Origin: Paractinoplanes lichenicola
Lineage (GTDB): Bacteria > Actinomycetota > Actinomycetes > Mycobacteriales > Micromonosporaceae
Assembly (NCBI RefSeq): GCF_016785085.1
Contig: NZ_JAENHO010000007.1
Coordinates: 310,001 to 374,000, forward strand
Length of the DNA: 64,000 nucleotides
Direction: 5' to 3'
Under the pieces are notes generated by a model. That model saw nothing but the letters and a program-made list of their open reading frames with translations, did not search any database and was not told the origin of the DNA. Shown one piece after another: positions 52,837 to 61,064 of this stretch. The translations under genes were made by a program, and so were the position numbers. How positions within the stretch are numbered: the stretch's first letter is position 1; every line of letters starts with the position of its first letter.

Positions 52837-52856
52837 AAGTGGACCTTGGTCCACTT
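52837..52856. promoter_or_regulatory. 20-base perfect palindrome
   Basis: AAGTGGACC and GGTCCACTT flank a central TT in the 329-base gap between rbpA and the lipoprotein gene, about 165 bases from each. A short GTCC-ACT-GGAC echo occurs near 52958. No gene start is adjacent, so its target is unclear. The rest of the gap shows no coding sequence. Confidence 0.5.
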
Positions 52857-53000
52857 TACGGCCTTATGCGAGTTCTCCAGGTGATGCGATCTCGGTCACT
52901 CGGTCGAGTATTGACCCATTTCGCCGCCCTGTTCGGCTCCGCGCCGAGTGATGTTCGTCCACTGGACGCCGAAGTTGAGGACAATCCCACGCCCGGCGTG

Positions 53001-53876
53001 TCACGCCCGGGCGTGTTCGGTGCGCCAGTTGCCGGGCGGGATGGCCTGCTGACCGCCGGGCGCGGGCGACTGGTGATCACCGCGAAGCGTGTCGGCCTTG
53101 GCCACCGCGCGGGCGGCCATCGACCGGAACGCCTCGAGCCGCGTCCGATTTCCCCGTACGGCGTTGTCTTGCTCGGCGGCGAGCGCGGCGCTCAGCGTGG
53201 CCGTGAACGCGACCTGCTGCTTGCACCCGACGTCGGCCCGGGCCACGCGTCGTTCGTCCGCTGACGGGGCCGCTGAGCCGCGCCAGCGGGGGTCGGATTC
53301 GGCGTCGGCGGGACGAGCGTACGGGGAACCGGTCTTGGCCATGCAGGAGCTCCAGCGAGCCGTCACCGCGAGCGCGCGCGGATCGGCGAACGCCTGCTGG
53401 AGGGTTTGGTCGTTGAGCTGCCGCAGCCAGGCGAACTCGGCGGGCGCCCAGCCGAGCTTGCGGGCCGCCTCGCTGGTGCAGCCGCCGAGATGGCGCCGCA
53501 GCTCCGGACTCGGCTCGGCCGGGGGCACGGAATCCCAGTGATAGCCGAGGCTCGCGGCCAGGTCGTCGTCGGCCAGGCCGAACCGGTTGACGCCGGCGCG
53601 CAGCAGGTCGAACTCGTTGCGGTCGTCGCCCGGCCAGGCCTGATCGAAGCGGCGCAGGCAGACGATCGTGAGCCGGTCGAGGACCACGTCGAGATCGTTG
53701 GCCGCGGCCGGCTTCAGCATGTAGGCGTCGAGCGGGAAGCTGGTCGTGGCGGCGGCCAGGGTGGGGAGGGCGGCCGGGGGCCGGGACGGGACCGCGGCCG
53801 GGGGCTGCGCGGGACTGCTCGCCGTACAGCCCGCGGCCAGCACGGCGATCGCTACTGCCAGCAGGCCGAGACGCAC
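53001..53876 (-). CDS. secreted lipoprotein of unknown function
   Basis: A 291-residue exported lipoprotein. The signal peptide MRLGLLAVAIAVLAAGC ends with the lipobox Leu-Ala-Ala-Gly-Cys at C17. After a Pro/Ala linker, the mature domain of about 235 residues carries several cysteines (IVCLRRF, GGCTSEAARKLG, WSSCMAK, VGCKQQV) that could pair in disulfides. I do not recognise the fold; similar proteins are common in Actinoplanes-type genomes. GTG 53876 has GAGGAGGT seven bases upstream, so the longer frame to 53912 is rejected. Confidence 0.82.
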   Translation of the reverse strand: MRLGLLAVAIAVLAAGCTASSPAQPPAAVPSRPPAALPTLAAATTSFPLDAYMLKPAAANDLDVVLDRLTIVCLRRFDQAWPGDDRNEFDLLRAGVNRFGLADDDLAASLGYHWDSVPPAEPSPELRRHLGGCTSEAARKLGWAPAEFAWLRQLNDQTLQQAFADPRALAVTARWSSCMAKTGSPYARPADAESDPRWRGSAAPSADERRVARADVGCKQQVAFTATLSAALAAEQDNAVRGNRTRLEAFRSMAARAVAKADTLRGDHQSPAPGGQQAIPPGNWRTEHARA

Positions 53877-53970
53877 CCGCGCACCTCCTCGAATCCGGTG
53901 GACGTCGAGCAATGTACCGGTGCGCGGGCGCCGTGGGATCCCACCAGTGGGTGATGTGGACGGTCGCCCG

Positions 53971-55125
53971 TCAGGGTGAAAGGCGCGGCTCCGGCGTCAG
54001 GTGCTCGGGCGGGCCCGGCTGGGCCGGCGGCCTCGTGGTGCCGAGGCTGGCCAAGGCCGAAGCGAGGTCACTGACCTGCGACGACAGCTGCGCGGCGCGG
54101 GTCTGGGCGGCCTCGGCCTCGGCCTGCGCGGCGGCCAGGCGGCGTTCCAGGTCGGCTCGGTCGCGGTGGGCGCGTTCCAGCTCTTCCCGCGTACGCCGGA
54201 GGCCGTCCCGTTCGGACACCGCCGTCTCCAGTTGCCGCGTCAGCTCTTGCTTGGCGGTCTCGGCGGCCTCGCGCTGTTCGGCCAGCTCAGCCTTCGTCCG
54301 GCGGGCCTCGTCGCGGCTCTTCTGCGCCTCCTCGCCGCTTCTTTGGGCGTCCTCGCTACTTCTTTGGGCGTCCTCGCCGCTCTTCCGGGCTTCCTCCCGG
54401 GCGGTGTCGCGCTCGCGGTGCAGCTCCTCGTTGCGGGCGGCCACCGTCTCCGCGTCTCGCAAGGCCGCCGCCAGCTCGCGCTCGGTCGATTCCCGATCCC
54501 GCCGTACGTCGGCGATCTCTGCTCGTGCGGTCGCCAGCTCGTCGCGGGCCGCGTCCCGGTCGGCCTCGGCCCGTTCCTTGAGGGCCGCCGCGGCCGTAGC
54601 CTCCCGCCGCGCGTCCTCCCGCGCGGCCGTCGCCTCGTCGGCCCGGGCCGCGGCGTTCCGGGCCGCCCGCTCCGACTCCTCGGCCCGGTGCAAGGCCTCG
54701 TCCCGCTCCGCCCCGGCCGCCACCGCGAGCTGCTGCGCCGTAGCCGTCTCCGCCGCCGACCGCTCCGCGTCACGACGAGCATCATCACGCTCGGTATGCG
54801 CCGCCGCGATCTGCCCCGACGTCTCGGCCCGGATCTCGGCCACCTGCCGCTCGACCCCCGTCGGCGACAACTCGGAGTGCAACGACTCGGTCAGCGACCC
54901 GACCAGCTGATCGAGCCGGTCCACCACTTCCCACGTACGGGCCACCTGCCCCGCCAGCCCGGGGGAGGACCGGTGCCGCATCCGCACGTTCCGCGAGGCG
55001 CGCTGACATTCCCCGTCGTTGTCCCGGCAGTACCGGAAGGGCCGCCCGGCAGAGTTCCGCTGCGGCACCGGCCGTCCACAATGCGCACAGGGCCTGGTCT
55101 CGCTCGTGACGTCGTTCTCGTTCAT
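53971..55125 (-). CDS. zinc-finger and long coiled-coil protein
   Basis: A 384-residue protein. The N-terminus has a small cysteine cluster (CAHCGRPVPQ ... YCRDNDGECQR) like a recombination-mediator or replication-region zinc finger. Residues about 55-350 form an almost unbroken charged coiled coil of Ala, Glu, Arg and Asp heptads with near repeats (SGEDAQRSSEDAQRSGEEAQKS). A Pro-rich tail follows. Many actinobacteria have such KfrA-like proteins without known function. A TAGGGT box lies eight bases before ATG 55125. The encoding is very repetitive. Confidence 0.8.
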   Translation of the reverse strand: MNENDVTSETRPCAHCGRPVPQRNSAGRPFRYCRDNDGECQRASRNVRMRHRSSPGLAGQVARTWEVVDRLDQLVGSLTESLHSELSPTGVERQVAEIRAETSGQIAAAHTERDDARRDAERSAAETATAQQLAVAAGAERDEALHRAEESERAARNAAARADEATAAREDARREATAAAALKERAEADRDAARDELATARAEIADVRRDRESTERELAAALRDAETVAARNEELHRERDTAREEARKSGEDAQRSSEDAQRSGEEAQKSRDEARRTKAELAEQREAAETAKQELTRQLETAVSERDGLRRTREELERAHRDRADLERRLAAAQAEAEAAQTRAAQLSSQVSDLASALASLGTTRPPAQPGPPEHLTPEPRLSP

Positions 55126-55240
55126 CGCCTCGAACCCTAGGCGCGCACCCCCACTTTTCCCCGCCACGACACGACCTCCACCACCGAGGTATGCCACCCA
55201 CCTGCCGCCGCGGCATGCGCTCACGACCTAGGAACCGCTC

Positions 55241-55512
55241 TGCGCCGCCGCCACGAGCGTCAGCCACCCCCGAACCGCGCCTGTCGCCACAAACCTCTGT
55301 TCACCCGCTGTGCGCCGCCGCCGCGAGCGTCAGCCACCTACGAACCGCGCCCGCCACCACAAACCTCTGTTCACCCGCTGTGCGCCGCCGCCGCGAGCGT
55401 CAGCCACCCCCGAACCGCGCCTGTCGCCACAAACCTCTGTTCACCCGCTGTGCGCCGCCGCCGCGAGCGTCAGCCACCCCCGAACCGTGCCCGCCACCAC
55501 AAACCTCTGTTC
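55241..55512. repeat. 70-base tandem repeat array (almost four copies)
   Basis: An exact 70-base period is seen: the block aaacctctgt begins at 55291, 55361, 55431 and 55501. Copies alternate between two variants (CTGTCG and CCGCCA). It lies in a 686-base gap without credible genes between the coiled-coil gene and a LysE-type gene. There are no unique spacers, so it is not CRISPR. A period not divisible by three keeps all frames open. No gene is seen in 55126-55240 or 55513-55671. Confidence 0.88.
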
Positions 55513-55671
55513 GCCGCCGAGCGTGGGCCGGCTACCCCACGAGCCTCCACCGACCGCCGCCGCGTGCACCGGCCATTCACGAGCCGCTATCACCCGCCGC
55601 GCCCGCCAAGCCGTTAGCTGCTGACGTTGCGGGCTGCTCGTCGGGCGACCGAACAACGGAGCCAAGCTAGT

Positions 55672-55681
55672 ATCCTAGGAT
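55672..55681. promoter_or_regulatory. palindrome ATCCTAGGAT after a repeat array, copy 2
   Basis: Identical to the palindrome at 40074, and again placed after a tandem array. Flanks are similar (ACCGAAC upstream; GC..TAG..GGTG.. downstream). No gene on the plus strand follows within 130 bases, only the tail of the minus-strand LysE gene. Confidence 0.4.
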
Positions 55682-55811
55682 GCCTTAGCGGGTGTGCGGT
55701 GGCGTGTACGTGGCAGCGCACATCAGAGCCAAAGGAATCAACGGCATCCACCTGATTGATTTCGGTGGCGGCCGATCGATAGAGGGCGGCGGTTGGAGTG
55801 CGCCGGTCGGA

Positions 55812-56609
55812 TCAGCGGGCTTCGGTGGCCAGGCGGACTCCGAAGCCGACGATCACCAGGCCGGTTACGCGGTCGAGCAGGCGGCGGGCTCGGGGGCGGC
55901 GGAGCAGGTCTTTGAGACGGCGGGCCGTGGTGACCAGGACTGTGGACCAGGCCAAGCCGAGCACTACGTGGACGCCGGTCAGGAGGATCCCGTACAGCAG
56001 GGGGCTGGCGCCGGCCGGGATGAATTGGGGGAGCAGGGCTACGTAGAAGGCGCCCATCTTGGGGTTGAGCAGGTTGGTCAGCAGGCCTCGGCGCCAACCG
56101 GGCAGGAAGCCGGTCCGGTCTTCGGCGGCCGGGGCCGGGTCGGTCGAAGCCGCAGCCGGGGTGGGGTCGGTAGAGGCGGTGGCCGGGTTGGGGTCGGTCG
56201 AAGCATCGGCCCGGGTGGCGTCGGTCGAAGCAGTGGCCGGGGTGGGGTCGGTAGAGGCGGCGGCTGATGACGGGGGAGCGCTGCTGACTCGGCGCACGGA
56301 AGGGGCGGCGGGGGAGCGGCGCCACGTGGACAGGAGCATGCGGGTGCCGATCCACAGCAGGTAGGCGACGCCGGCCCAGCGGACCACCTCGTAGGCGATG
56401 TGCGAGGCGGTGAGCAGGGCCGTGATGCCGGCCGAGGCCAGGATGCCCCACACGAGGGTGCCGGTCTGGATGCCCAGGACCACGCCCCAGGCGCTGCGCG
56501 TCGACTGGATGGTGGCGGTTCGCAGGATCAGGGCGGTGTCGACGCCGGGGGTCAAGGTGAGCAGGCCCACGACGAGGGTGAAGGACCACAACGCGGCGAG
56601 GGTTGTCAT
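55812..56609 (-). CDS. LysE/RhtB-family exporter with repeat-expanded loop
   Basis: A 265-residue amino-acid exporter of the LysE/RhtB family, with LTPGVDTALILRTATIQSTRSAWGVVLGIQTG in the first half and GFLPGWRRGLLTNLLNPKMGAFYVALLPQFI in the second. The usual length is about 205. The extra 60 residues (99-164) are a low-complexity stretch in the cytoplasmic loop, with ASTD recurring at 118, 127, 136, 145 and 154, exactly nine residues (27 bases) apart. The core motifs are intact. Its substrate could be lysine or another amino acid, but the link to the kam operon is only suggestive. Confidence 0.87.
   Translation of the reverse strand: MTTLAALWSFTLVVGLLTLTPGVDTALILRTATIQSTRSAWGVVLGIQTGTLVWGILASAGITALLTASHIAYEVVRWAGVAYLLWIGTRMLLSTWRRSPAAPSVRRVSSAPPSSAAASTDPTPATASTDATRADASTDPNPATASTDPTPAAASTDPAPAAEDRTGFLPGWRRGLLTNLLNPKMGAFYVALLPQFIPAGASPLLYGILLTGVHVVLGLAWSTVLVTTARRLKDLLRRPRARRLLDRVTGLVIVGFGVRLATEAR
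56130..56258. repeat. 27-base coding tandem repeat in the LysE gene
   Basis: Five in-frame copies of a 27-base unit encode ASTDP-type nonapeptides in the cytoplasmic loop of the exporter. The unit GGGTCGGTAGAGGCGGTGGCC is visible on the plus strand in several copies. The copy number may vary between strains. Confidence 0.85.
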
Positions 56610-56697
56610 GGGCGTAACTTAGCTTTGGGCCTGACCCGGGTGGGGCCGGTTTCCCGGGCGGTGGGACAGCGCCGCGATGTTGGAGTCGCTGCCGGCG

Positions 56698-57492
56698 TTA
56701 GCCGGCCAGGTAGGTCTTGATCGTGGGGGCCAGGGCGGCGGCCTTGATGATGTGGGTCTGGCCGGGGATGGTGCGGTATTCGGCCTTGGGCAGGGCCTCG
56801 CTGAGCGCGCGGGCGGCGTTGCGCATGTATTGCGGGCTCTTGCCGCCGTCCATGACCAGGGCCGGCGCGGTGACCGACGACCAGCGGGTGGTGTCGAGCG
56901 GGACGCCGCGGCTGGTGTTGCCGAGGATGTGCAGGTCGTACGGGAGGGTGTGGGCCAGGCCCTTGAGTTTCTTCCAGTTGGGCGTGAGCTTCATGATCGC
57001 GATGATCGGGGCGGGCACGCCGACGTCGCGGAAGAAGGTCTTCAGGGCGGTGGATTGGTCGCCGCGGGCCAGCATCGCTTCGATGTCGGGCGTGAAGGTG
57101 GCTGGGCGGGGTGGGCGAGTGTCGTCGACGATGAACGGCGGCTCGTAGAGGGCGAGACGGGTGAAGCCGGGCAGGCGGTTGGCGGCGTCGGCGGCCAGCA
57201 CCGCGCCGGAGGAGGCGCCGAACAGGGCGGCCTCGCCGCCGGCGGCCTCGAGCAGGGCGGCCAGGTCGTCGATCTCGCGGTCGGGTGACCACGGCGGGGT
57301 GTTGCCGCTCTCGCCGCGGTGGCGCCGGTCGTAGAGGTGGACCGTGAAGGTGTCGGACAGCTGGGCGGCCAGGTCGCGGGCGGGGCCGAACCCGCGGTGG
57401 CACAGGCTGCCGTCGACCAGGATGAGGGCCGGGCCGCGGCCGGTGGTCTCGTAGGCGATGGTGGTGCCGTCGGCGGAGGTGACGGTGGGCAT
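56698..57492 (-). CDS. alpha/beta hydrolase
   Basis: A 264-residue alpha/beta-fold hydrolase. The nucleophile elbow is GASSG (family GxSxG) near residue 92-96, and the acid lies in LVMDGGKSPQYMR. The catalytic histidine is in IPGQTHIIKAAA. It is the last of three minus-strand genes with an SRPBCC protein and an ArsR regulator. ATG 57492 lies 11 bases after the SRPBCC stop. The substrate is unknown. Confidence 0.86.
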   Translation of the reverse strand: MPTVTSADGTTIAYETTGRGPALILVDGSLCHRGFGPARDLAAQLSDTFTVHLYDRRHRGESGNTPPWSPDREIDDLAALLEAAGGEAALFGASSGAVLAADAANRLPGFTRLALYEPPFIVDDTRPPRPATFTPDIEAMLARGDQSTALKTFFRDVGVPAPIIAIMKLTPNWKKLKGLAHTLPYDLHILGNTSRGVPLDTTRWSSVTAPALVMDGGKSPQYMRNAARALSEALPKAEYRTIPGQTHIIKAAALAPTIKTYLAG

Positions 57493-57503
57493 CGAAGGGC
57501 TCC

Positions 57504-58211
57504 TCAGCGGGCGTGAACGGAGTGCAGGAAGGATTCCCAGCGAGCGGCGTCGGCGTCGGCGGGTGGGAAGACGATGTGGGCGGCGACCATCGAGCCGTGG
57601 AAGCCGCGGATGTAGCGGAACAGGCCCTCCGGCGTACGGAAGCCGAGGGTGTGGGGGTTGACGTGGAAGACCTCGCCGCCGTCGCGGGTGCGGTCGCCGG
57701 GCTTGGGGGAGGCGCTCAGGCCGAGCGCGTCGTGCAGGGCGTCCCAGGCGGCGGGCCAGTCGCCGACCGGTGGGCCGAAGGCGGTGATCGGGGTGCCGGG
57801 GCGGCCGGTGAAGTGGGTCAGGTATTGCACGAGGGTGGCGTAGAACAGGGTGAGGCCGTGGCCCATCGCCTCGAACTCGTCGGCCCAGTCGTCGCCGGGC
57901 AGGAAGCCGCTGGTGGCCGCGCGCAGCACGGTGGCCGAGTGGTCGCGGCCCTCGACGAGGAACTCGAACGCCTGGAAGCGGCCGTCGGGGGCGGTGCCGG
58001 TGCGGTGGGCGAAGCGGCCGGGGGTGTCGGCGGTGACCGTGGACGGCGGGAACTGGGCCTCGCCGAAGGCGGTGCGCACGGTCGAGCCGGTGATGTCGGT
58101 GCGGCCGATGTACCACGAGGAGACGCCGGTGCCGGTGGTGATGGCCGCCCAGACCTGGTCGGGGTCGGCGGGGACGGTGGCCTCGAAGCCGACTTCGTAG
58201 TCCTTGCCCAT
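57504..58211 (-). CDS. SRPBCC domain protein
   Basis: A 235-residue START-like protein, somewhat longer than usual. The N-terminus DYEVGFEATVPADPDQVWAAITTGTGVSSWYIGRTDI is the SRPBCC ligand-fold start. The C-terminal part (VFHVNPHTLGFRTPEGLFRYIRGFHGSMVAAHIVFPP) is less familiar. The start ATG lies two bases from the upstream arsR stop. Co-transcription with an ArsR-like regulator is the usual arrangement for AHSA1-type SRPBCC genes. Confidence 0.85.
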   Translation of the reverse strand: MGKDYEVGFEATVPADPDQVWAAITTGTGVSSWYIGRTDITGSTVRTAFGEAQFPPSTVTADTPGRFAHRTGTAPDGRFQAFEFLVEGRDHSATVLRAATSGFLPGDDWADEFEAMGHGLTLFYATLVQYLTHFTGRPGTPITAFGPPVGDWPAAWDALHDALGLSASPKPGDRTRDGGEVFHVNPHTLGFRTPEGLFRYIRGFHGSMVAAHIVFPPADADAARWESFLHSVHAR

Positions 58212-58213
58212 GC

Positions 58214-58900
58214 TCAGCTCTCCTCGTGGATCGGGCCGGTGACGCCCGGCTGAGGGGAGGCGCCCGGTGGGGAAGACCGCGGAGGGGAGGCGCCTGGTGG
58301 GGAAGACGGCGGGGAGGAGAGGGCGGCGGCCGAGTCGAGGGCGGGGTGGACGGCGACGACGAGGCGGTGTTTGCGGCCGGTTTCGCTGTGGTAGCGGGCG
58401 ATCAGGTCGCTGACGGCGGTGGTCAGCTCCTCGGCGAAGGCGGCGCGGTCGGCCGGGGAGGCGAAGCGGATCTCGCCGTCGAGGGCGAATGTGGCGACCC
58501 GCTGCTGGGCCCGGGTGCCGCCGGTGATCAGGGTGCCGACCTCGCGGACGAGGCGGGCGGCCAGGGCGAGCAGCCAGCGGGCGGAGAGCCGGTCGGGGGC
58601 GCGGTCGGGGTCGGGGGCCACGGCGGCCATCGCGTTGGGCGAGATGACGTACGACGCGGCGGTGGCCTGCATCATCCGCTCGGTGACGTTGCCCTTGCGG
58701 CGCTCCTCGACCAGCTCGACCAGGCCGTGCTGCTCGAGGGCGCGCAGGTGGTAGTTGACCTTTTGCCGGGGCAGGCCGACCACGGCGGCGAGCATGGTGG
58801 CCGAGCCGGGCCGGGCGAGTTCGGCGAGCAGCCGGCTGCGAATCGGGTCGAGGGATATCTCGGCCGCGGCCGGGTCCTCGATGACGGCGACTTCCTCCAT
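58214..58900 (-). CDS. ArsR-type winged-helix regulator
   Basis: A 228-residue regulator. The HTH is DPIRSRLLAELARPGSATMLAAVVGLPRQKVNYHLRALEQHGLVELVEERRKGN. A second domain of about 120 residues follows. The last 28 residues are a 10-residue repeat (SSPPGASPPR / SSPPGASPQP), probably disordered. ATG 58900 has GGGAGGG eight bases upstream; GTG 58906 is rejected. It probably controls itself and the downstream SRPBCC and hydrolase genes. Confidence 0.85.
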   Translation of the reverse strand: MEEVAVIEDPAAAEISLDPIRSRLLAELARPGSATMLAAVVGLPRQKVNYHLRALEQHGLVELVEERRKGNVTERMMQATAASYVISPNAMAAVAPDPDRAPDRLSARWLLALAARLVREVGTLITGGTRAQQRVATFALDGEIRFASPADRAAFAEELTTAVSDLIARYHSETGRKHRLVVAVHPALDSAAALSSPPSSPPGASPPRSSPPGASPQPGVTGPIHEES

Positions 58901-58943
58901 GGGCACACCCTCCCACCGAAAAGAAAAACTGTCTAGAGCGGAA

Positions 58944-59990
58944 TCATGGTCGGTGCAGTGAGGCGGACAGGGCCCGGCACATCGTCGGGTCGGTCAGCAC
59001 GGCAACGCTGTCGCTGATCTGGTCGATCGACCCGATCAGCGGCCGGTCCCGCAGGCCAGGATCGGTGATGGCCGCTTGAAGCGCCTCGGCGAACCGGCCC
59101 GCCCCGATCACCCCATAACCCCGGTCGAAGAACTCGCGCCGGGTGGCGGGCAGCTCGGCGGCCAGGCCGAGCTCGTTCTGCTGCTCGGCCAGCATCTCGA
59201 ACGTCGTGCACAACACGTCCTCCCGCTCGCGGGCATCGCGGGCCCTGAGCGCGCTGGTCAGCTGCCAGGCGGCCGGGCCGGCCGGCAGGCTCGCCAGCAG
59301 CCATTTGGAATACGGCGGCCAGCGGCGCGACAGGAGCAACAGCAGTCGCGCGGCCTCACGGCAGAGCCGGGCCGTGAGCACACGGGCGCCCGGTTCGTCA
59401 CCGGCCTCGGCGGCGCGGGCCGGGAACGCCTCCTCCTCGGCGATGCGCTGCCACTGGGCGGCGAGCACGTAACGCCAGAGGTCCGCCGGATACCAGCGCA
59501 GCCTCTCGCGTACGCGGGAGAGGGTTTGATCGGGGTCGTGGAAGACGGCCCCGCCGGTGAACTCGGCCAGCCGCTGCCACGGGGTGGACAGCCAGTCGCC
59601 GGTCGTGACGCCCGCGGCGGGGTCGAAACCCAGCTGGGCGTGGCACCAGGCGGGGAACGGGGTGATCGTGACGTAGTGGTCGACCGGGCCGTCGGTGCCG
59701 GCCATCGACCGGACCCGCGCGCCGGGTGGCTCGAAATGGGTGGACCAGCCGCGGAAGCGTTTGGGCAGTCTCGCGCTGAGCATGGCGCTCAGCGGGCCGA
59801 TGTCGGTGTCGACGAAGAGCTCGAGCCGGGGTCCCCAGTCGTGGTCGGTGGATCTCGGCGTGTCGAGACCGAGCACGTCGGAACCGGGGCCGAGGCGCGC
59901 GGCCGCGTGGGGGAGATCGCCGAGCAGCGGGCGGACGGCCTCGGCGTAGAAGTGGCGGGACAGCTCGACGCCGGGCAGGAATGCGGTCAT
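58944..59990 (-). CDS. DUF4037 family protein (nucleotidyltransferase-like)
   Basis: A 348-residue protein. It starts MTAFLPGVELSRHFYAEAVRPLLGD and has GSDVLGLDTPRSTDHDWGPRLELFVD, the glycine-serine and Asp-x-Asp pattern of a nucleotidyltransferase-like fold found in DUF4037. Helical C-terminal sequence follows. Members are sometimes related to aminoglycoside adenylyltransferases, but no activity is established. It is divergent from a phosphotransferase of the APH family with 53 bases between, which may point to a shared regulon. Confidence 0.82.
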   Translation of the reverse strand: MTAFLPGVELSRHFYAEAVRPLLGDLPHAAARLGPGSDVLGLDTPRSTDHDWGPRLELFVDTDIGPLSAMLSARLPKRFRGWSTHFEPPGARVRSMAGTDGPVDHYVTITPFPAWCHAQLGFDPAAGVTTGDWLSTPWQRLAEFTGGAVFHDPDQTLSRVRERLRWYPADLWRYVLAAQWQRIAEEEAFPARAAEAGDEPGARVLTARLCREAARLLLLLSRRWPPYSKWLLASLPAGPAAWQLTSALRARDAREREDVLCTTFEMLAEQQNELGLAAELPATRREFFDRGYGVIGAGRFAEALQAAITDPGLRDRPLIGSIDQISDSVAVLTDPTMCRALSASLHRP

Positions 59991-60043
59991 GGGCGAGAAG
60001 GTAGCGGGCGGCACCGACAATTTCTTCCCGATATCGTCGGCCT

Positions 60044-61057
60044 GTGGAAAACCTGCTCCGTCCCGAGTGGACAGCCGAAGAACTTGTCCACAGCAAGGCG
60101 AACGAGGTGACGGGCGGCGTCTGGCGGGTCTATCGTGACGGCGGCTCCGCGATCCTCAAGATCGCGACGCCGAAGCGGGAGGGGGCCGCCGCGCACCTGG
60201 CGGCCAGCGACGATCCGGGACACTTCAACTATTGGCGGCGCGAGCCCGAGGCGTACGGGTCGGGGCTTGTCGCCACGGGTCTGCCCGGCCTGCCCGGGCC
60301 GGAGCTGTATGAGGAGGTCGAGCAGGCGGACGGGTCGGTCGCGATGTGGCTGGAGGACGTGATCGGCGCGGCCGGCACGACGGCGGGCGTGCGGCAGCTC
60401 GGCGATGTGGCGTACCGGCTGGGTGGTGCGCACGCGCAGTGGCTCGGGCGGCCGCCGGTCGAGCCGTGGCTGGCGCGCGACTGGCTGCGGGACTACACGA
60501 CGGCCAACGGGTTCGAGACCGAGCTCGACTGGGACCATCCGGCGGTGGCGTCGGTGTGGGAGCCGTCGCTGCGGTCGGGGCTGCGCCGGCTGTGGGAGCG
60601 GCGGGCGGAGATCCTCGCGGCCACCGACACCCTTCCCCGTACGCTGTGCCACCACGACGTCTGGCCGATGAACCTGGTCTTCGGGGCTGACGGCCCGGTG
60701 CTGCTCGACTGGGCGTACTGCGGGCCGGGCGCGATCGGGGAGGACGCGGCGAACCTGGCCCTCGACACGTTCTTCGACGGGCTCATCCCGATCGACCTGC
60801 TCGACGACGTGCTGGCCGAGGTGGCCGAGCAGTATCGGCGCGGGCTGGACGGCGCGGTCGACGACGCCACGGTCCGCCAGGCGATCATGACGTGCGGCGC
60901 GGCCAAGTATTTCTGGCTGGCCCCGCGTATGGTGACCGCGGCCGTCCAGGGGTCGAGCCGCAAGGCGGCCTATGACCGGCGCGGCCGGCAAGAGATCATG
61001 GCCGGCCGCGCGCCGGTGCTTCGGGTGGTCGCCCGCTGGGCCGCCACCGTGTTCTGA
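60044..61057 (+). CDS. APH-family phosphotransferase
   Basis: A 337-residue kinase-like protein of the aminoglycoside phosphotransferase family. The Brenner motif is LCHHDVWPMNLVF (HxDxxxxN) near residue 203-213, followed by VLLDWAYCGPG (metal-binding Asp). The N-terminal lobe has VWRVYRDGGSAILKIA with the ATP-binding Lys. Many members phosphorylate small molecules other than aminoglycosides, and resistance cannot be concluded. GTG 60044 is the first start; no clear ribosome site precedes it. Confidence 0.87.
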   Translation: MENLLRPEWTAEELVHSKANEVTGGVWRVYRDGGSAILKIATPKREGAAAHLAASDDPGHFNYWRREPEAYGSGLVATGLPGLPGPELYEEVEQADGSVAMWLEDVIGAAGTTAGVRQLGDVAYRLGGAHAQWLGRPPVEPWLARDWLRDYTTANGFETELDWDHPAVASVWEPSLRSGLRRLWERRAEILAATDTLPRTLCHHDVWPMNLVFGADGPVLLDWAYCGPGAIGEDAANLALDTFFDGLIPIDLLDDVLAEVAEQYRRGLDGAVDDATVRQAIMTCGAAKYFWLAPRMVTAAVQGSSRKAAYDRRGRQEIMAGRAPVLRVVARWAATVF

Positions 61058-61064
61058 GCCCCGC

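Noticed and set aside
52988..53015. CACGCC/GGCGTG palindromes at the end of the lipoprotein gene as a terminator
   Set aside because: The stem is short, lies partly inside the coding end, and has no following U-tract.
55241..55512. Possible CRISPR array
   Set aside because: Copies are directly adjacent with no unique spacers, the unit is 70 bases, and no cas gene is near.
55191..55670. Plus-strand frames with repeating Thr-Ser-Val-His-Pro-type peptides over the 70-base array
   Set aside because: The period of 70 shifts the frame every unit, so the repeated peptides arise in different frames. This is typical of non-coding repeats.
60044..61057. An aminoglycoside-resistance gene
   Set aside because: The APH fold alone does not show aminoglycoside specificity. 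Close environmental relatives act on other small molecules, and no resistance context is present.
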